A DNA stretch of 64,000 nt from Teretinema sp942493045 (GTDB lineage Bacteria > Spirochaetota > Spirochaetia > Treponematales > Treponemataceae), in contig OW818665.1 in NCBI GenBank assembly GCA_942493045.1, positions 1,116,001-1,180,000 on the forward strand, in the 5' to 3' direction. Position 1 is the stretch's first letter. Every line of letters begins with the position of its first letter. Below, piece by piece: positions 44,048 to 52,507 of this stretch. Made by a program: the position numbers and the translations under genes. The notes under the pieces are model-generated. The model ran no database searches. It saw nothing but the letters and a program-made list of their open reading frames with translations, and had not been told where the DNA came from.

Positions 44048-45862
44048 ATGCGTTTAGGTATTCGGGCAAAAATAGTTTATCCGGCGATTCTTTTGCTTAC
44101 AGCCACAGTTATAGCCGTGGCCCTCATTTCGTACACTATGCAAAACACGACCCTCAAAATCCTGATGCAGGCCGAAACACAGACTAAGCTGAGCGAAATA
44201 CAGAATAATATGACACAGAGTGAAGAAGCTTTGACCCTGGTCAAAGAATCGCAAAACCGCAATGCCCTTAGAATCACGCGGGCCATCGCGGAAATGATAG
44301 CCGCTGATCAGGGGACCCTCGCGACAGAACGGATGCGTGAACTCGCCGTCAATATCGGAATTGACGAAATACACATTATCGATGCGGCCGGAGTGCTGCG
44401 CTGGGGCTCAATCCCGGATTTTTTCGGTTTTGATTTTGCCACGGAAGCTCAAACCAAACCCTTTCTGGCGGGCATCGGAGTCAAAGGCTGGGAGCTGGCC
44501 CAGGATCCCCAGCAACGCGGAACCGACAAAGTGCTTTTTCAATACATCGGTGTATCACGTATCGATGAACCAGGAATAGTGCAAATCGGACTGCGGCCTC
44601 AGGAACTTCAGCAGCTTATTGAGGTCTCGGATATTCAGCATCTCATGGAAAACACCAGGGTTGGTCAGGGCGGTTATGTGTACATTGTTGATTCCGCCGG
44701 TATTGTGCGCAATCACTCCATCCCGGACCGGATTGGAATTAACATTGCCCAGCTTGATTTCGGGAAAAAAATTCTGTCGGAGAAAAATGGTTCTTTTACC
44801 TATACTTTTGAAGGAACAGAGGTATATACCTCCTTTGCCGTGAGGGGTAATGACATCATTGTCAGCGCGGTTCCTACCGAGAATTCAAAAGCACGCCTCA
44901 GGACACTGGCCTTTGGACTGATAATCAGCACCGCCGTATCCATTTCTCTTGCGGTGGCTGTACTGCTCTTCTTGATCAGCCGGCTTGTCACCCAGCCACT
45001 GGGCTATGCGGTCGCCCAATTAGGAAAGGTCTCGGTCGGGGACTTGCGGGTGCAATTATCAGACGCTTTCCGGCGCCGCGACGACGAGATCGGCGATCTG
45101 GCGCATGCCGTCGAATCCCTGGTGAAGGATCTTAACGATATTGTCGAGTCGATCCTCGGTACCTCCAGGGAAGTTTCAACAGGTTCGGGTGAACTGACAA
45201 AAATCGCCTATCAGCTGTCCGAAGGCGCCGGAATGCAGGCGGCCAGCGCCGAGCAGGTTTCCGCTTCCGTTGAACAGGTCGCGGCAACAATCCGCCAAAA
45301 TACTGATAACGCCGTAATGACAGAGAAAATCGCCCTGCAATCCTCCAAGGACGCCGACATCGGCGGTATCGCTGTCAATGAGTCGGTACGGGCCATGAAC
45401 GAAATATTGGAAAGAATAACCATCATTGACGAAATAGCCAGACAGACTAATCTGCTGGCCCTGAACGCGGCAATTGAAGCAGCCCGGGCCGGAGAAGCGG
45501 GAAAGGGATTCGCGGTTGTCGCCGGCGAGGTACGAAAACTGGCCGAACGCAGCCAGACTTCTTCCGGAGAGATAGGTGACCTGTCCAGGAAGACAATGGA
45601 AAACGCCATGGAGGCCGGAAGGATAATTCACAAACTGGTTCCGGATATCAAGAAAACCGCCGACCTGGTTCAGGAAATCGCGGCCGCGTCGCGGGAACAG
45701 AGCTCCGGCATTGACCAGATAGCTCAGGCCATAATTCAGCTGGATACGGTAATTCAGCAAAACGCCTCGGCGGGAGAAAAAATGGCCGGCATGGCCGACA
45801 CCCTCTCCGGGAAAGCCAAGGAATTATCAACTTCAATTTCGTTCTTTAAAATTGAAGAATAA
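44048..45862 (+). CDS. Methyl-accepting chemotaxis protein
   Basis: The 604-residue chemoreceptor has a first membrane helix at about 8-30, a periplasmic Cache-type sensor domain (about 31-280; GGYVYIVDSAGIVRNHSIP), a second helix at about 284-308, a HAMP linker and the signalling hairpin with its tip at EIARQTNLLALNAAIEAARA near residues 460-490. There is no C-terminal CheR-binding pentapeptide. It should couple to CheW/CheA and flagellar control. GGGAG lies 8 bases before the ATG. A strong terminator follows at 45892-45921. Confidence 0.93.
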   Translation: MRLGIRAKIVYPAILLLTATVIAVALISYTMQNTTLKILMQAETQTKLSEIQNNMTQSEEALTLVKESQNRNALRITRAIAEMIAADQGTLATERMRELAVNIGIDEIHIIDAAGVLRWGSIPDFFGFDFATEAQTKPFLAGIGVKGWELAQDPQQRGTDKVLFQYIGVSRIDEPGIVQIGLRPQELQQLIEVSDIQHLMENTRVGQGGYVYIVDSAGIVRNHSIPDRIGINIAQLDFGKKILSEKNGSFTYTFEGTEVYTSFAVRGNDIIVSAVPTENSKARLRTLAFGLIISTAVSISLAVAVLLFLISRLVTQPLGYAVAQLGKVSVGDLRVQLSDAFRRRDDEIGDLAHAVESLVKDLNDIVESILGTSREVSTGSGELTKIAYQLSEGAGMQAASAEQVSASVEQVAATIRQNTDNAVMTEKIALQSSKDADIGGIAVNESVRAMNEILERITIIDEIARQTNLLALNAAIEAARAGEAGKGFAVVAGEVRKLAERSQTSSGEIGDLSRKTMENAMEAGRIIHKLVPDIKKTADLVQEIAAASREQSSGIDQIAQAIIQLDTVIQQNASAGEKMAGMADTLSGKAKELSTSISFFKIEE

Positions 45863-45891
45863 GCGGATAATTTACCAGACCGAAACCAAAT

Positions 45892-45921
45892 AAAACGGGC
45901 TGCCTGCTGGCAGCCCGTTTT
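45892..45921. terminator. Bidirectional terminator between chemoreceptor and glnB
   Basis: AAAACGGGCTGCC (45892-45904) and GGCAGCCCGTTTT (45909-45921) form a perfect 13-bp stem with a TGCT loop. T-rich stretches follow on both strands. It ends the convergent chemoreceptor and amtB-glnB transcripts. Confidence 0.88.
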
Positions 45922-45924
45922 ATT

Positions 45925-46266
45925 TCAGCCGATAGCCTCGGAACCGGTCTCTCCGGTGCGGATGCGGATGCAGCGTTCCAGGTCGGTCACCCAGATTTTG
46001 CCGTCGCCGATTTTTCCGGTGCGGGCGGCCTTGATGATGGCGTTAATGGTCGGTTCAACGTAATCATCATTCACGGCGATATCGATGCGAATCTTCTTCA
46101 GAAGATTAATCTCGGTCACCGCGCCGCGGTATTCCTCGGTATAACCGGCTTGCTGTCCACAGCCCTGGGCGGAACTGACAGTCATTTTGGTTACCTTGGC
46201 GTCAAACAGGGCCTTTTTGACGTCCTCAAGCTTATAGGGCTGTATCAATGCAACAACTAATTTCAT
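45925..46266 (-). CDS. glnB: PII-type nitrogen regulatory protein
   Basis: The 113-residue PII protein senses 2-oxoglutarate and ATP/ADP and binds AmtB. The start MKLVVALIQPYKLEDVKKAL, the T-loop GYTEEYRGAVTEINLL and the C-terminal GDGKIWVTDLERCIRIRTGE are diagnostic. T-loop position 51, the tyrosine that GlnD uridylylates in proteobacteria, is Thr here, while Tyr46 is kept. Control is therefore probably by ligands only. AAGGAG precedes the ATG. It is 21 bases after amtB on the same strand. Confidence 0.93.
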   Translation of the reverse strand: MKLVVALIQPYKLEDVKKALFDAKVTKMTVSSAQGCGQQAGYTEEYRGAVTEINLLKKIRIDIAVNDDYVEPTINAIIKAARTGKIGDGKIWVTDLERCIRIRTGETGSEAIG

Positions 46267-46287
46267 GTGTGTTCTCCTTTAGACGAT

Positions 46288-47586
46288 TTAGTCTATGATC
46301 TGGAAACCGGCATAGGCTTCGGCGCCATGTTCACCGCGGTCCAGGCCGCCGATTTCTTCTTCGCGGCTGACACGAATTCCAAGAGTATACTTAAGTACCA
46401 GCCAGACTACCAGGGCCACCACAAAGGTAAAACCGGCGACTGCCGCTACGCCGATAACCTGGGCCGTAAGCAGTTTAGTTCCGCCGCCATAAAACAGTCC
46501 GTTACCAGTGAGACTGCCGGCGATATTATCCACCGCGAACAGGCCTACCGCCAAGGTTCCCCATATTCCGTTTACCAAGTGCACAGACAGGGCACCGACC
46601 GGATCGTCAAGCTTCAGCTTGTCAAAGGTCGGAACGGCCAGCACAACCAGCACGCCGGCTACCAGACCGATAATGGCCGCGCCGCCCACGCTGACGAAGG
46701 CGCATCCGGCTGTTACAGCTACCAGACCGGCCAGGGCGCCGTTTACAATCATGGAAAGATCGGGTTTGCCGAGCATTATCCAGGCAGTTATAATAGAAGA
46801 CACGATGGCTGTAGCCGCGGCGGTGTTGGTGGTAACCGCGATATGCGCGATAGCCGAACCATTACCGACGGCCATGGTTGATCCGGGATTAAAGCCGAAC
46901 CAGCCGAACCACAGGATCAGACCGCCCATAGTGACCATGGACATATTGTGTCCCATAATCGGGTTGACCGAACCGTCGGCGCGATACTTGCCAAGACGAG
47001 GCCCCAGAACGATCACCCCGGCCAGGGCTGCCCAACCACCGACAGAATGCACTACGGAGGAACCGGCAAAATCCCAGAAGCCCAGAGTCTGCAACCAGCC
47101 GCCGCCCCATATCCAGTGACCGGATAGCGGATACATCACCGCTACCAGCACAAAGGCGAATACCAGAAAAGAATGAAACTTGATGCGCTCGGCCACGGCA
47201 CCGGACACAATGGTAGCGGCGGTACCGGCGAATACCAGCTGGAACAGGAACTTGGCCCAGAAAGGCACCTTGGTCCAGCCGATCGCGCCGTAGCCTTCAT
47301 CCACTCCGCCGTTGGCAAAGAAAAGGTTGGTTAATCCGACGAAGGGATTACCGTCGCCGAACATCAGACCCCAGCCGACAATCCAGAAGGACAGCGAGGC
47401 AATGGCGAAGACAGTGAAGTTTTTGGTCAGGATGTTAACGGTATTTTTGCTACGGCACAGGCCGGATTCCACCATGGCAAAGCCAAGGTTCATGAAAAAA
47501 ACCAGGAATGCCGCCAGCAGCACCCACACAGTATCCAGGCCTACGATAAGAGTTTGCAGTGTTTTTGCGGTGTCAACTACTTCCAT
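46288..47586 (-). CDS. amtB: Ammonium transporter AmtB
   Basis: The 432-residue eleven-helix channel imports ammonium. Landmarks are MNLGFAMVESGLCRSKN near the N-terminus, GHWIWGGGWL, DFAGSSVVHSVGG with the first pore His, and NMSMVTMGGLILWFGWFGFNPGS in two parts. The second pore His lies in VHLVNGIWG. The cytoplasmic tail (SREEEIGGLDRGEHG) is a PII-binding tail. AAGGAGG precedes the ATG. It forms an operon with glnB, as in most bacteria. No sigma54 promoter was seen. Confidence 0.95.
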   Translation of the reverse strand: MEVVDTAKTLQTLIVGLDTVWVLLAAFLVFFMNLGFAMVESGLCRSKNTVNILTKNFTVFAIASLSFWIVGWGLMFGDGNPFVGLTNLFFANGGVDEGYGAIGWTKVPFWAKFLFQLVFAGTAATIVSGAVAERIKFHSFLVFAFVLVAVMYPLSGHWIWGGGWLQTLGFWDFAGSSVVHSVGGWAALAGVIVLGPRLGKYRADGSVNPIMGHNMSMVTMGGLILWFGWFGFNPGSTMAVGNGSAIAHIAVTTNTAAATAIVSSIITAWIMLGKPDLSMIVNGALAGLVAVTAGCAFVSVGGAAIIGLVAGVLVVLAVPTFDKLKLDDPVGALSVHLVNGIWGTLAVGLFAVDNIAGSLTGNGLFYGGGTKLLTAQVIGVAAVAGFTFVVALVVWLVLKYTLGIRVSREEEIGGLDRGEHGAEAYAGFQIID

Positions 47587-47731
47587 AGGAACCTCCTTAT
47601 TAAAAAGTGATCCTACGTCATTGTAGTCAAAGCCGCACCGCGCATTTAGCGCGGCAAAGCGGTTTGTTAGGGCGAATATAGCAGAGACTGAAAAGAAAAG
47701 TCAAGACGGCTAAAAGCCAAGGGCTTCAATC

Positions 47732-49063
47732 TTAGAGCAGATCACTGGCCAGTTCGGCGAGAAAGCTACGTTCACTCTTTACCAGATGCACGTGGGCAAA
47801 GAGTTCCTGGCCCTTCATTTTGTCGATCAGGTAGCTGAGACCGTTGGAGCAGGAGTCAAGATAGGGCGAGTCGATCTGCTGGATGTCGCCGGTAAACACC
47901 ATCTTAGTGCCCTCGCTGGCCCGGGTGATAATCGTTTTTACCTCATGAGGCGTCAGGTTCTGGGCTTCATCGACAATGAAAAACACATTTGACAGACTGC
48001 GTCCGCGGATATAGGCTAACGGCGTAATCAACAGCTTGCCGCTTTTCTGAAGTTCGTCGATGTGCAGCGCTTCCTTGCTGTTGGCCTTGTGCTTATGCTT
48101 GATGACCGACAGATTATCGAAGAGTGGCTGCATGTACGGGCCGATTTTCTCTCCGACATCCCCGGGTAAAAAACCGATGTCGCGGTTGGCCAGCGGCACG
48201 ATGGGCCGGGCCAGCAGTATTTGGTCAAAGCGTCCTTCCTGGGCCAGGGCGGCAGCCAGGGCCAGCAGCGTCTTGCCCGTTCCGGCTTTTCCGGAAAGGG
48301 CTACCAGCTGGACCTCGCTGCGCAAAAGCGCATCCAGCGAAAAAGCCTGCTCGGCGTTGCGCGGTTCAATGCCGTAGGCTTTTTGTTTTTCCACCCGGCT
48401 GATTGTATTGACGGCCTTAGTGTAATGCGCCAGCGCGCTGGCCGTTCCATTCTTAAAAATATAATATTGATTCGCCGCCGGTTTCTTTTTCAACTTGAAT
48501 TGCTCAAGCGGAAGGCCTTCCGCTGTTTCATACAGCCTGGCAATCAGCTCACCGTCCATCTTGTCAATTATTTCAATATTCCGGTCGATGAGCGTTACAT
48601 CTGTTATTTTATCCGACTGATAATCCTCGGCCAGCAAACCCAATGACTTAGCCTTCATGCGCAGATTGATATCCTTGGTAACCAGGGCCACTTTCTTTGA
48701 AGGATACTTCGCGCAGACAAATTCAGTGATCGCTAAAATACGATGGTCAGCGGTCGGCTCCGGAAAGGAAGCTGCCAGAGTCTTTGAAAAAGGCTTACCG
48801 GTCTCGATAAACAGTTTTCCTAATTTAGGACCAAGCGATAAACCCTCGGCAAACAATGACTCTCCGGAGATCGAGTCCAGCTCCCGGGTAAATTCACGGG
48901 CCTGAAAGTTGATCAGGTCATTGCCGCTCTTGAACTTATCCAACTCTTCCAGCACGGTAATAGGCAGCACAATATCATTATCCTCAAACTGATAGATACA
49001 GCGGAAATCATGCAGGATTACATTTGTGTCAAGGATGTATATTTTTGTCTTTTTTCTGGCCAT
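47732..49063 (-). CDS. phoH: PIN-PhoH fusion ATPase
   Basis: The 443-residue protein joins an N-terminal PIN nuclease domain (IYILDTNVILHDF, with later acidic residues) to a PhoH ATPase (Walker A LSGKAGTGKTLLALAAAL, Walker B FFIVDEAQNLTPHEV). Relatives are RNA helicase-ribonucleases. It is transcribed alone from a strong promoter at 49075-49103. The start codon lies in an 8-bp hairpin sequence (CATACTTA at 49061-49068 and its complement) and lacks a ribosome site, so the mRNA is probably leaderless or nearly so. Confidence 0.92.
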   Translation of the reverse strand: MARKKTKIYILDTNVILHDFRCIYQFEDNDIVLPITVLEELDKFKSGNDLINFQAREFTRELDSISGESLFAEGLSLGPKLGKLFIETGKPFSKTLAASFPEPTADHRILAITEFVCAKYPSKKVALVTKDINLRMKAKSLGLLAEDYQSDKITDVTLIDRNIEIIDKMDGELIARLYETAEGLPLEQFKLKKKPAANQYYIFKNGTASALAHYTKAVNTISRVEKQKAYGIEPRNAEQAFSLDALLRSEVQLVALSGKAGTGKTLLALAAALAQEGRFDQILLARPIVPLANRDIGFLPGDVGEKIGPYMQPLFDNLSVIKHKHKANSKEALHIDELQKSGKLLITPLAYIRGRSLSNVFFIVDEAQNLTPHEVKTIITRASEGTKMVFTGDIQQIDSPYLDSCSNGLSYLIDKMKGQELFAHVHLVKSERSFLAELASDLL

Positions 49064-49074
49064 ACTTATTTTTA

Positions 49075-49103
49075 AGTATGCGGACAGCCGGAAATTTTGT
49101 CAA
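49075..49103 (-). promoter_or_regulatory. phoH promoter, short or no leader
   Basis: On the minus strand TTGACA (49103-49098) and CATACT (49080-49075) are 17 bases apart. The ATG at 49063 is 11 bases after the -10 box. The CATACT is also one arm of the hairpin CATACTTA-AAAA-TAAGTATG whose other arm carries the ATG. Confidence 0.65.
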
Positions 49104-49156
49104 GTTTGATTTCGGTTAATTTCCTGCCATCAGGATTAACGGCATCATGCTCCAGA

Positions 49157-50602
49157 TTATTTACTTCGGAAAACCTCCGTGCCGTCCCAATCACTTTCCG
49201 GTCCGCAGGCAAGATAGTCTTGGGCTTTGCTTCGGTACCAGTCAATCGCTGCATCGGCTCCGCCTGAGTTAAGCGAGTTCCAGTCTACAAGCGCGCCGGT
49301 AAAATCCCGCTTTTGATATTTAACGAGCGCGTTTTCAAAAAGTGTTGAACGTTCGAGAATTTTGCCGTCTACTGAACCTGGCGGGCCGAGCACCTCAAAA
49401 ATATCAAGGGATTGAGTTTTTCCTTTTGGCCTGATTTTTCCAAGGGCCCGATAATGCCAGTCCGGAACGGCCTTTTTCAGCGACTGTCCAGCGAGAAAAA
49501 TCACGTTAAAAAAACGCGTTAATCCTTCCAGCCGGGAGGCAATATTGACTACGTCACCGATCAGAGTGTATTCCAAACGTTCATCGGACCCGACCGTACC
49601 CGCCAGAACCGCGCCGACCTCTGCGCCAAGCGCAATTCTCAAGCCTTCCAAGCCGTAGCCTTTAGCCATTATAACAAGTTCTGGTATCGAAGCGATTATT
49701 CGATGAGCGGTTCGCAGCAGATTTCGGGCATAGTTTACGTCTCGCTGGGGAGCGCCGAAAATGACCATAAAACCGTCACCGAGAAACTTGTTGATTATCC
49801 CGCCATTCTCGGCAATGATGGCCTGGCAGCAAGAAAAAAAGTCGTTCAAGAATTTCACTATACTATCCGGGGATAACCGCTCTGCTTGAGTGGTAAATCC
49901 CACAATATCCACAAAGAGAATTCCGGCTTCCAGAACCTCACCATCAGGTTGCATAGGACTACTCATCAAATGATCCCGGACACGAAAATCCACAGCCTTG
50001 CCAAAACGTTCAGAAAGCCGGTTGTTACGCATGGCTGCCGTTAGTGATGGCAGCATGTCATTTAAAAATCGCTGATTCGATTTGCTAAGTTTCTCGGGAC
50101 AGGACAGCACCAGTGCTCCGGCAAAATGGTCATCGTGGATGATTGGCAGGTTATACAAAAACGGAAATTGCCTCTGGTTCAAGCGCAGCAATGGTGTCAC
50201 CGAGCCATCCACGGCTAAAAAACCGGTTTTACTGCACTCCAGAAGTAATATCGGTGATTTAATAATTTCCTCATCGTCATTTCGGGGGATAATCAGGCCG
50301 AATGTTTGCTTACCCCGATAAACCAGCAATCGCAGCTCCGCCGGCGCATAGAACTCAGACAGCAGTTTCAGAATTTGGGGAAGCATTGATCTCGACTGTA
50401 AGATTGAACCAACTTCCGAGCTAATATTCAACGTAAGCCGATGCCGGCGCTCAGCCTCGTAGGTCTGCACCGAAAGCGCTGACCAGGCTTCATCAAGCGC
50501 TTTCTTAGATGCACGCCGTTCCCGTATCAATAAAACGCATAAGAAAGCGCAAATCAGGCTTAATAGCAGTCCGAACGCCCATGAAACCAGCAGAATATTC
50601 AT
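49157..50602 (-). CDS. Class III adenylate/guanylate cyclase with N-terminal membrane helix
   Basis: The 481-residue product has one N-terminal helix (LLVSWAFGLLLSLICAFLCVLL in part), a coiled linker, a GAF-like region (about 55-200) and a class III cyclase domain (about 225-400). Metal-binding Asp residues are in FVDIVGFT and LGDGFMVIFG. The NKFLGD Lys and the GDVVNIASRLE Asp/Asn/Arg positions indicate an active enzyme making cAMP or cGMP. About 80 C-terminal residues follow. The ATG begins 6 bases after a TATAAA box with no ribosome site. Confidence 0.87.
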   Translation of the reverse strand: MNILLVSWAFGLLLSLICAFLCVLLIRERRASKKALDEAWSALSVQTYEAERRHRLTLNISSEVGSILQSRSMLPQILKLLSEFYAPAELRLLVYRGKQTFGLIIPRNDDEEIIKSPILLLECSKTGFLAVDGSVTPLLRLNQRQFPFLYNLPIIHDDHFAGALVLSCPEKLSKSNQRFLNDMLPSLTAAMRNNRLSERFGKAVDFRVRDHLMSSPMQPDGEVLEAGILFVDIVGFTTQAERLSPDSIVKFLNDFFSCCQAIIAENGGIINKFLGDGFMVIFGAPQRDVNYARNLLRTAHRIIASIPELVIMAKGYGLEGLRIALGAEVGAVLAGTVGSDERLEYTLIGDVVNIASRLEGLTRFFNVIFLAGQSLKKAVPDWHYRALGKIRPKGKTQSLDIFEVLGPPGSVDGKILERSTLFENALVKYQKRDFTGALVDWNSLNSGGADAAIDWYRSKAQDYLACGPESDWDGTEVFRSK

Positions 50603-50608
50603 AACTCA

Positions 50609-50638
50609 TTTATACAGCAAATTTGACAATAATGCTAA
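50609..50638 (-). promoter_or_regulatory. Cyclase promoter, leaderless, overlapping the AraC promoter
   Basis: On the minus strand TTAGCA (50638-50633) and TATAAA (50614-50609) are 18 bases apart, and the ATG at 50602 is 6 bases after the -10 box. The AraC gene promoter on the plus strand lies in the same stretch, so polymerase cannot occupy both at once. Confidence 0.5.
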
Positions 50639-50652
50639 TCTGGACTGATACT
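50623..50652 (+). promoter_or_regulatory. AraC-family gene promoter, leaderless
   Basis: TTGACA (50623-50628) and GATACT (50647-50652) are 18 bases apart. The ATG at 50660 is 7 bases after the -10 box and has no ribosome site. Confidence 0.6.
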
Positions 50653-50659
50653 CTATGTT

Positions 50660-51586
50660 ATGGACACCATCGCAACAATTGGCCGGGAAATATATCCCGG
50701 CAGCAGTTTTGGAATACGTACATCCGACAACAGTGAAGTTCTGCAGGATGCTGCCGAACAGGACATTTATCAAGTAACTATGGTAACCGAGGGCAGTATT
50801 GTACTGACTGATGGTACCGAGCATAGCGCGCTGTTACCGCCCCAGGTACTTTGTCTCAGTTACAAAAATCCGATGAAGCATCTTGAACTTACCGGAGCAA
50901 AGGGTTTTAGCATTTTCTTTATACCGCAAGTAATCAATCACGGCTTGTTCTCGGACTCCTCCTGCAAAGCCGATATGACAGAGGAGAACCTTTCTCATGA
51001 TGCATTTTTAGCCGAGCGACTGCTGATTAAACCCTTTCGTCAGGGTGAGATCAGCAATCCTTTCCATATTTCAGTCAACCCGACATTGCAGGGCCGGCTA
51101 ACTGACCTCTACACTGGCTTGCGCGATCAATTCACCCTGCAACCTAACAACTTTTGGCCCTGCCGGGGCCGATCGTATTTTCTGGAAATTCTAATGCTTC
51201 TGCAAAGTCTGTATGCGTTTGAGGGAGACAGCGATCTGGATATCCCCCTGCCTAGAGGCAACCCGGTGGTTGAAGAAGCCGCGCGCACCATGCTGTTACG
51301 GTACAGCGAAACCAATTTAAAATTGAGTAGTATAGCCGGTCGGTCCGGCTTCTTGACCTTTTCCTCTGCATTTCGGCGAAGTGCCGGCTTGAGCCCCGCG
51401 GAATATTTGAGAAAAATCAGACTCACGGTGGCTTCGAATTTGCTACGCAACACCATTCTGCCGTCTCAGGATATTTCGCAACGCAGCGGTTATGCCCGCT
51501 TGCGAGTTTTTGAAAAGGATTTCAAAAAACAATTCAAAAAAGGGCCAGCAGAATACCGAGCCCAATTCCCCAATCCCTATGGATAA
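50660..51586 (+). CDS. AraC-family transcriptional regulator
   Basis: The 308-residue protein has an unassigned N-terminal sensor half (cupin-like strands such as VTEGSIVLTDG) and a C-terminal AraC double helix-turn-helix (LKLSSIAGRSGFLTFSSAFRR, SPAEYLRKIRLTVASNLL, FEKDFKKQFKKGPAEYR). It is divergent from the cyclase gene with overlapping promoters, so it may repress or activate the cyclase. Its last 8 bases overlap the E2-like gene. The effector is unknown. Confidence 0.87.
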   Translation: MDTIATIGREIYPGSSFGIRTSDNSEVLQDAAEQDIYQVTMVTEGSIVLTDGTEHSALLPPQVLCLSYKNPMKHLELTGAKGFSIFFIPQVINHGLFSDSSCKADMTEENLSHDAFLAERLLIKPFRQGEISNPFHISVNPTLQGRLTDLYTGLRDQFTLQPNNFWPCRGRSYFLEILMLLQSLYAFEGDSDLDIPLPRGNPVVEEAARTMLLRYSETNLKLSSIAGRSGFLTFSSAFRRSAGLSPAEYLRKIRLTVASNLLRNTILPSQDISQRSGYARLRVFEKDFKKQFKKGPAEYRAQFPNPYG

Positions 51587-52466
51587 TAAAAAAGCTAAAC
51601 GCCGCTGCGGCGACAGAGCGGACGGCAGGTTGATCCGCACCCTGGACCCGCTGACCATGCTGATCCCCTTTATCATGCAAACCCGCACCGATGCCCAGAA
51701 TCTGTTTGAGGACCGCATCGAAATCAGCCATGCCCAGCACTGGTTGCGTACGGTGCGGGAGGCCGACCCGACACTCGATATCGGACTGCTGCACATCGTA
51801 ATCGCCGCATGCGTGCGTACTCTGGCGCTGCGGCCGCGGGTGAACCGGTTCGTAAAGAATGGACGCATCTACGCCCGCAATGAAATCGCCATTTCGATCG
51901 CCATAAAAAAAACACTCGAAGATGACGGTGTAGAAACCACTATCAAAATAAAGTTTGATGCGCGCGACACCATTTATGACATCCGCGACCGGCTAAACGC
52001 TGCCCTTGAGCAAAATAAAAAACTGGAAGTTTCCAACAGCGCCGATCGAGCCGCTGCGTTCTTTGTGCGTTTACCGCCGCTGATTCTGAAATCGGTGATC
52101 GGTCTATTAAATTTTCTGGATAATCATGGCGCTCTGCCGAACGCCTTGCGTGAACTAAGCCCCTTTCACACCAGCATGTGGCTGACGGACCTCGGATCCA
52201 TCGGTATCCAGTCGATTTACCACCATATTTATGAGTTCGGCACCACCAGCGCCTTTTTCGCCTTCGGTACCCGGACTAAAGAACGAGAAATCACCGAAGA
52301 CGGCACTGTGCATACACGCACCTACCTGACCATCCGCGCCGTGACCGACGAGCGCATTGTGGACGGCTTCTATTATGCCGCCACTTTCCGGCTGTTCCGG
52401 AGGTTGATGAGCCATCCGGAACTGTTGGCAGTAATGCCGGATGAAATTCCGGCGGATATCAAATAA
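51579..52466 (+). CDS. E2-like acyltransferase-fold protein lacking the active-site His
   Basis: The product (295 residues) has the chloramphenicol acetyltransferase/2-oxoacid dehydrogenase E2 catalytic fold: IEISHAQHWLRTVR, LHIVIAACVRTLALRPRVNRF, IKIKFDARDTIYDIRD and a closing strand. The usual DHRxxDG motif reads DERIVDG (257-263), so Glu258 replaces the catalytic His. No lipoyl or binding domain is present. It is probably non-catalytic or uses other chemistry. The ATG overlaps the AraC gene by 8 bases and has no ribosome site, which suggests coupling. Confidence 0.72.
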   Translation: MDNKKAKRRCGDRADGRLIRTLDPLTMLIPFIMQTRTDAQNLFEDRIEISHAQHWLRTVREADPTLDIGLLHIVIAACVRTLALRPRVNRFVKNGRIYARNEIAISIAIKKTLEDDGVETTIKIKFDARDTIYDIRDRLNAALEQNKKLEVSNSADRAAAFFVRLPPLILKSVIGLLNFLDNHGALPNALRELSPFHTSMWLTDLGSIGIQSIYHHIYEFGTTSAFFAFGTRTKEREITEDGTVHTRTYLTIRAVTDERIVDGFYYAATFRLFRRLMSHPELLAVMPDEIPADIK

Positions 52467-52472
52467 AAATCG

Positions 52473-52501
52473 CTGTCAGATTCCAGGCATTGTGCTACAT
52501 T
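52473..52501 (+). promoter_or_regulatory. MBL-fold hydrolase promoter, leaderless
   Basis: CTGTCA (52473-52478) and TACATT (52496-52501) are 17 bases apart; the ATG at 52508 is 6 bases after the -10 box and lacks a ribosome site. The promoter lies just after the E2-like gene stop. Confidence 0.45.
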
Positions 52502-52507
52502 CTCACT

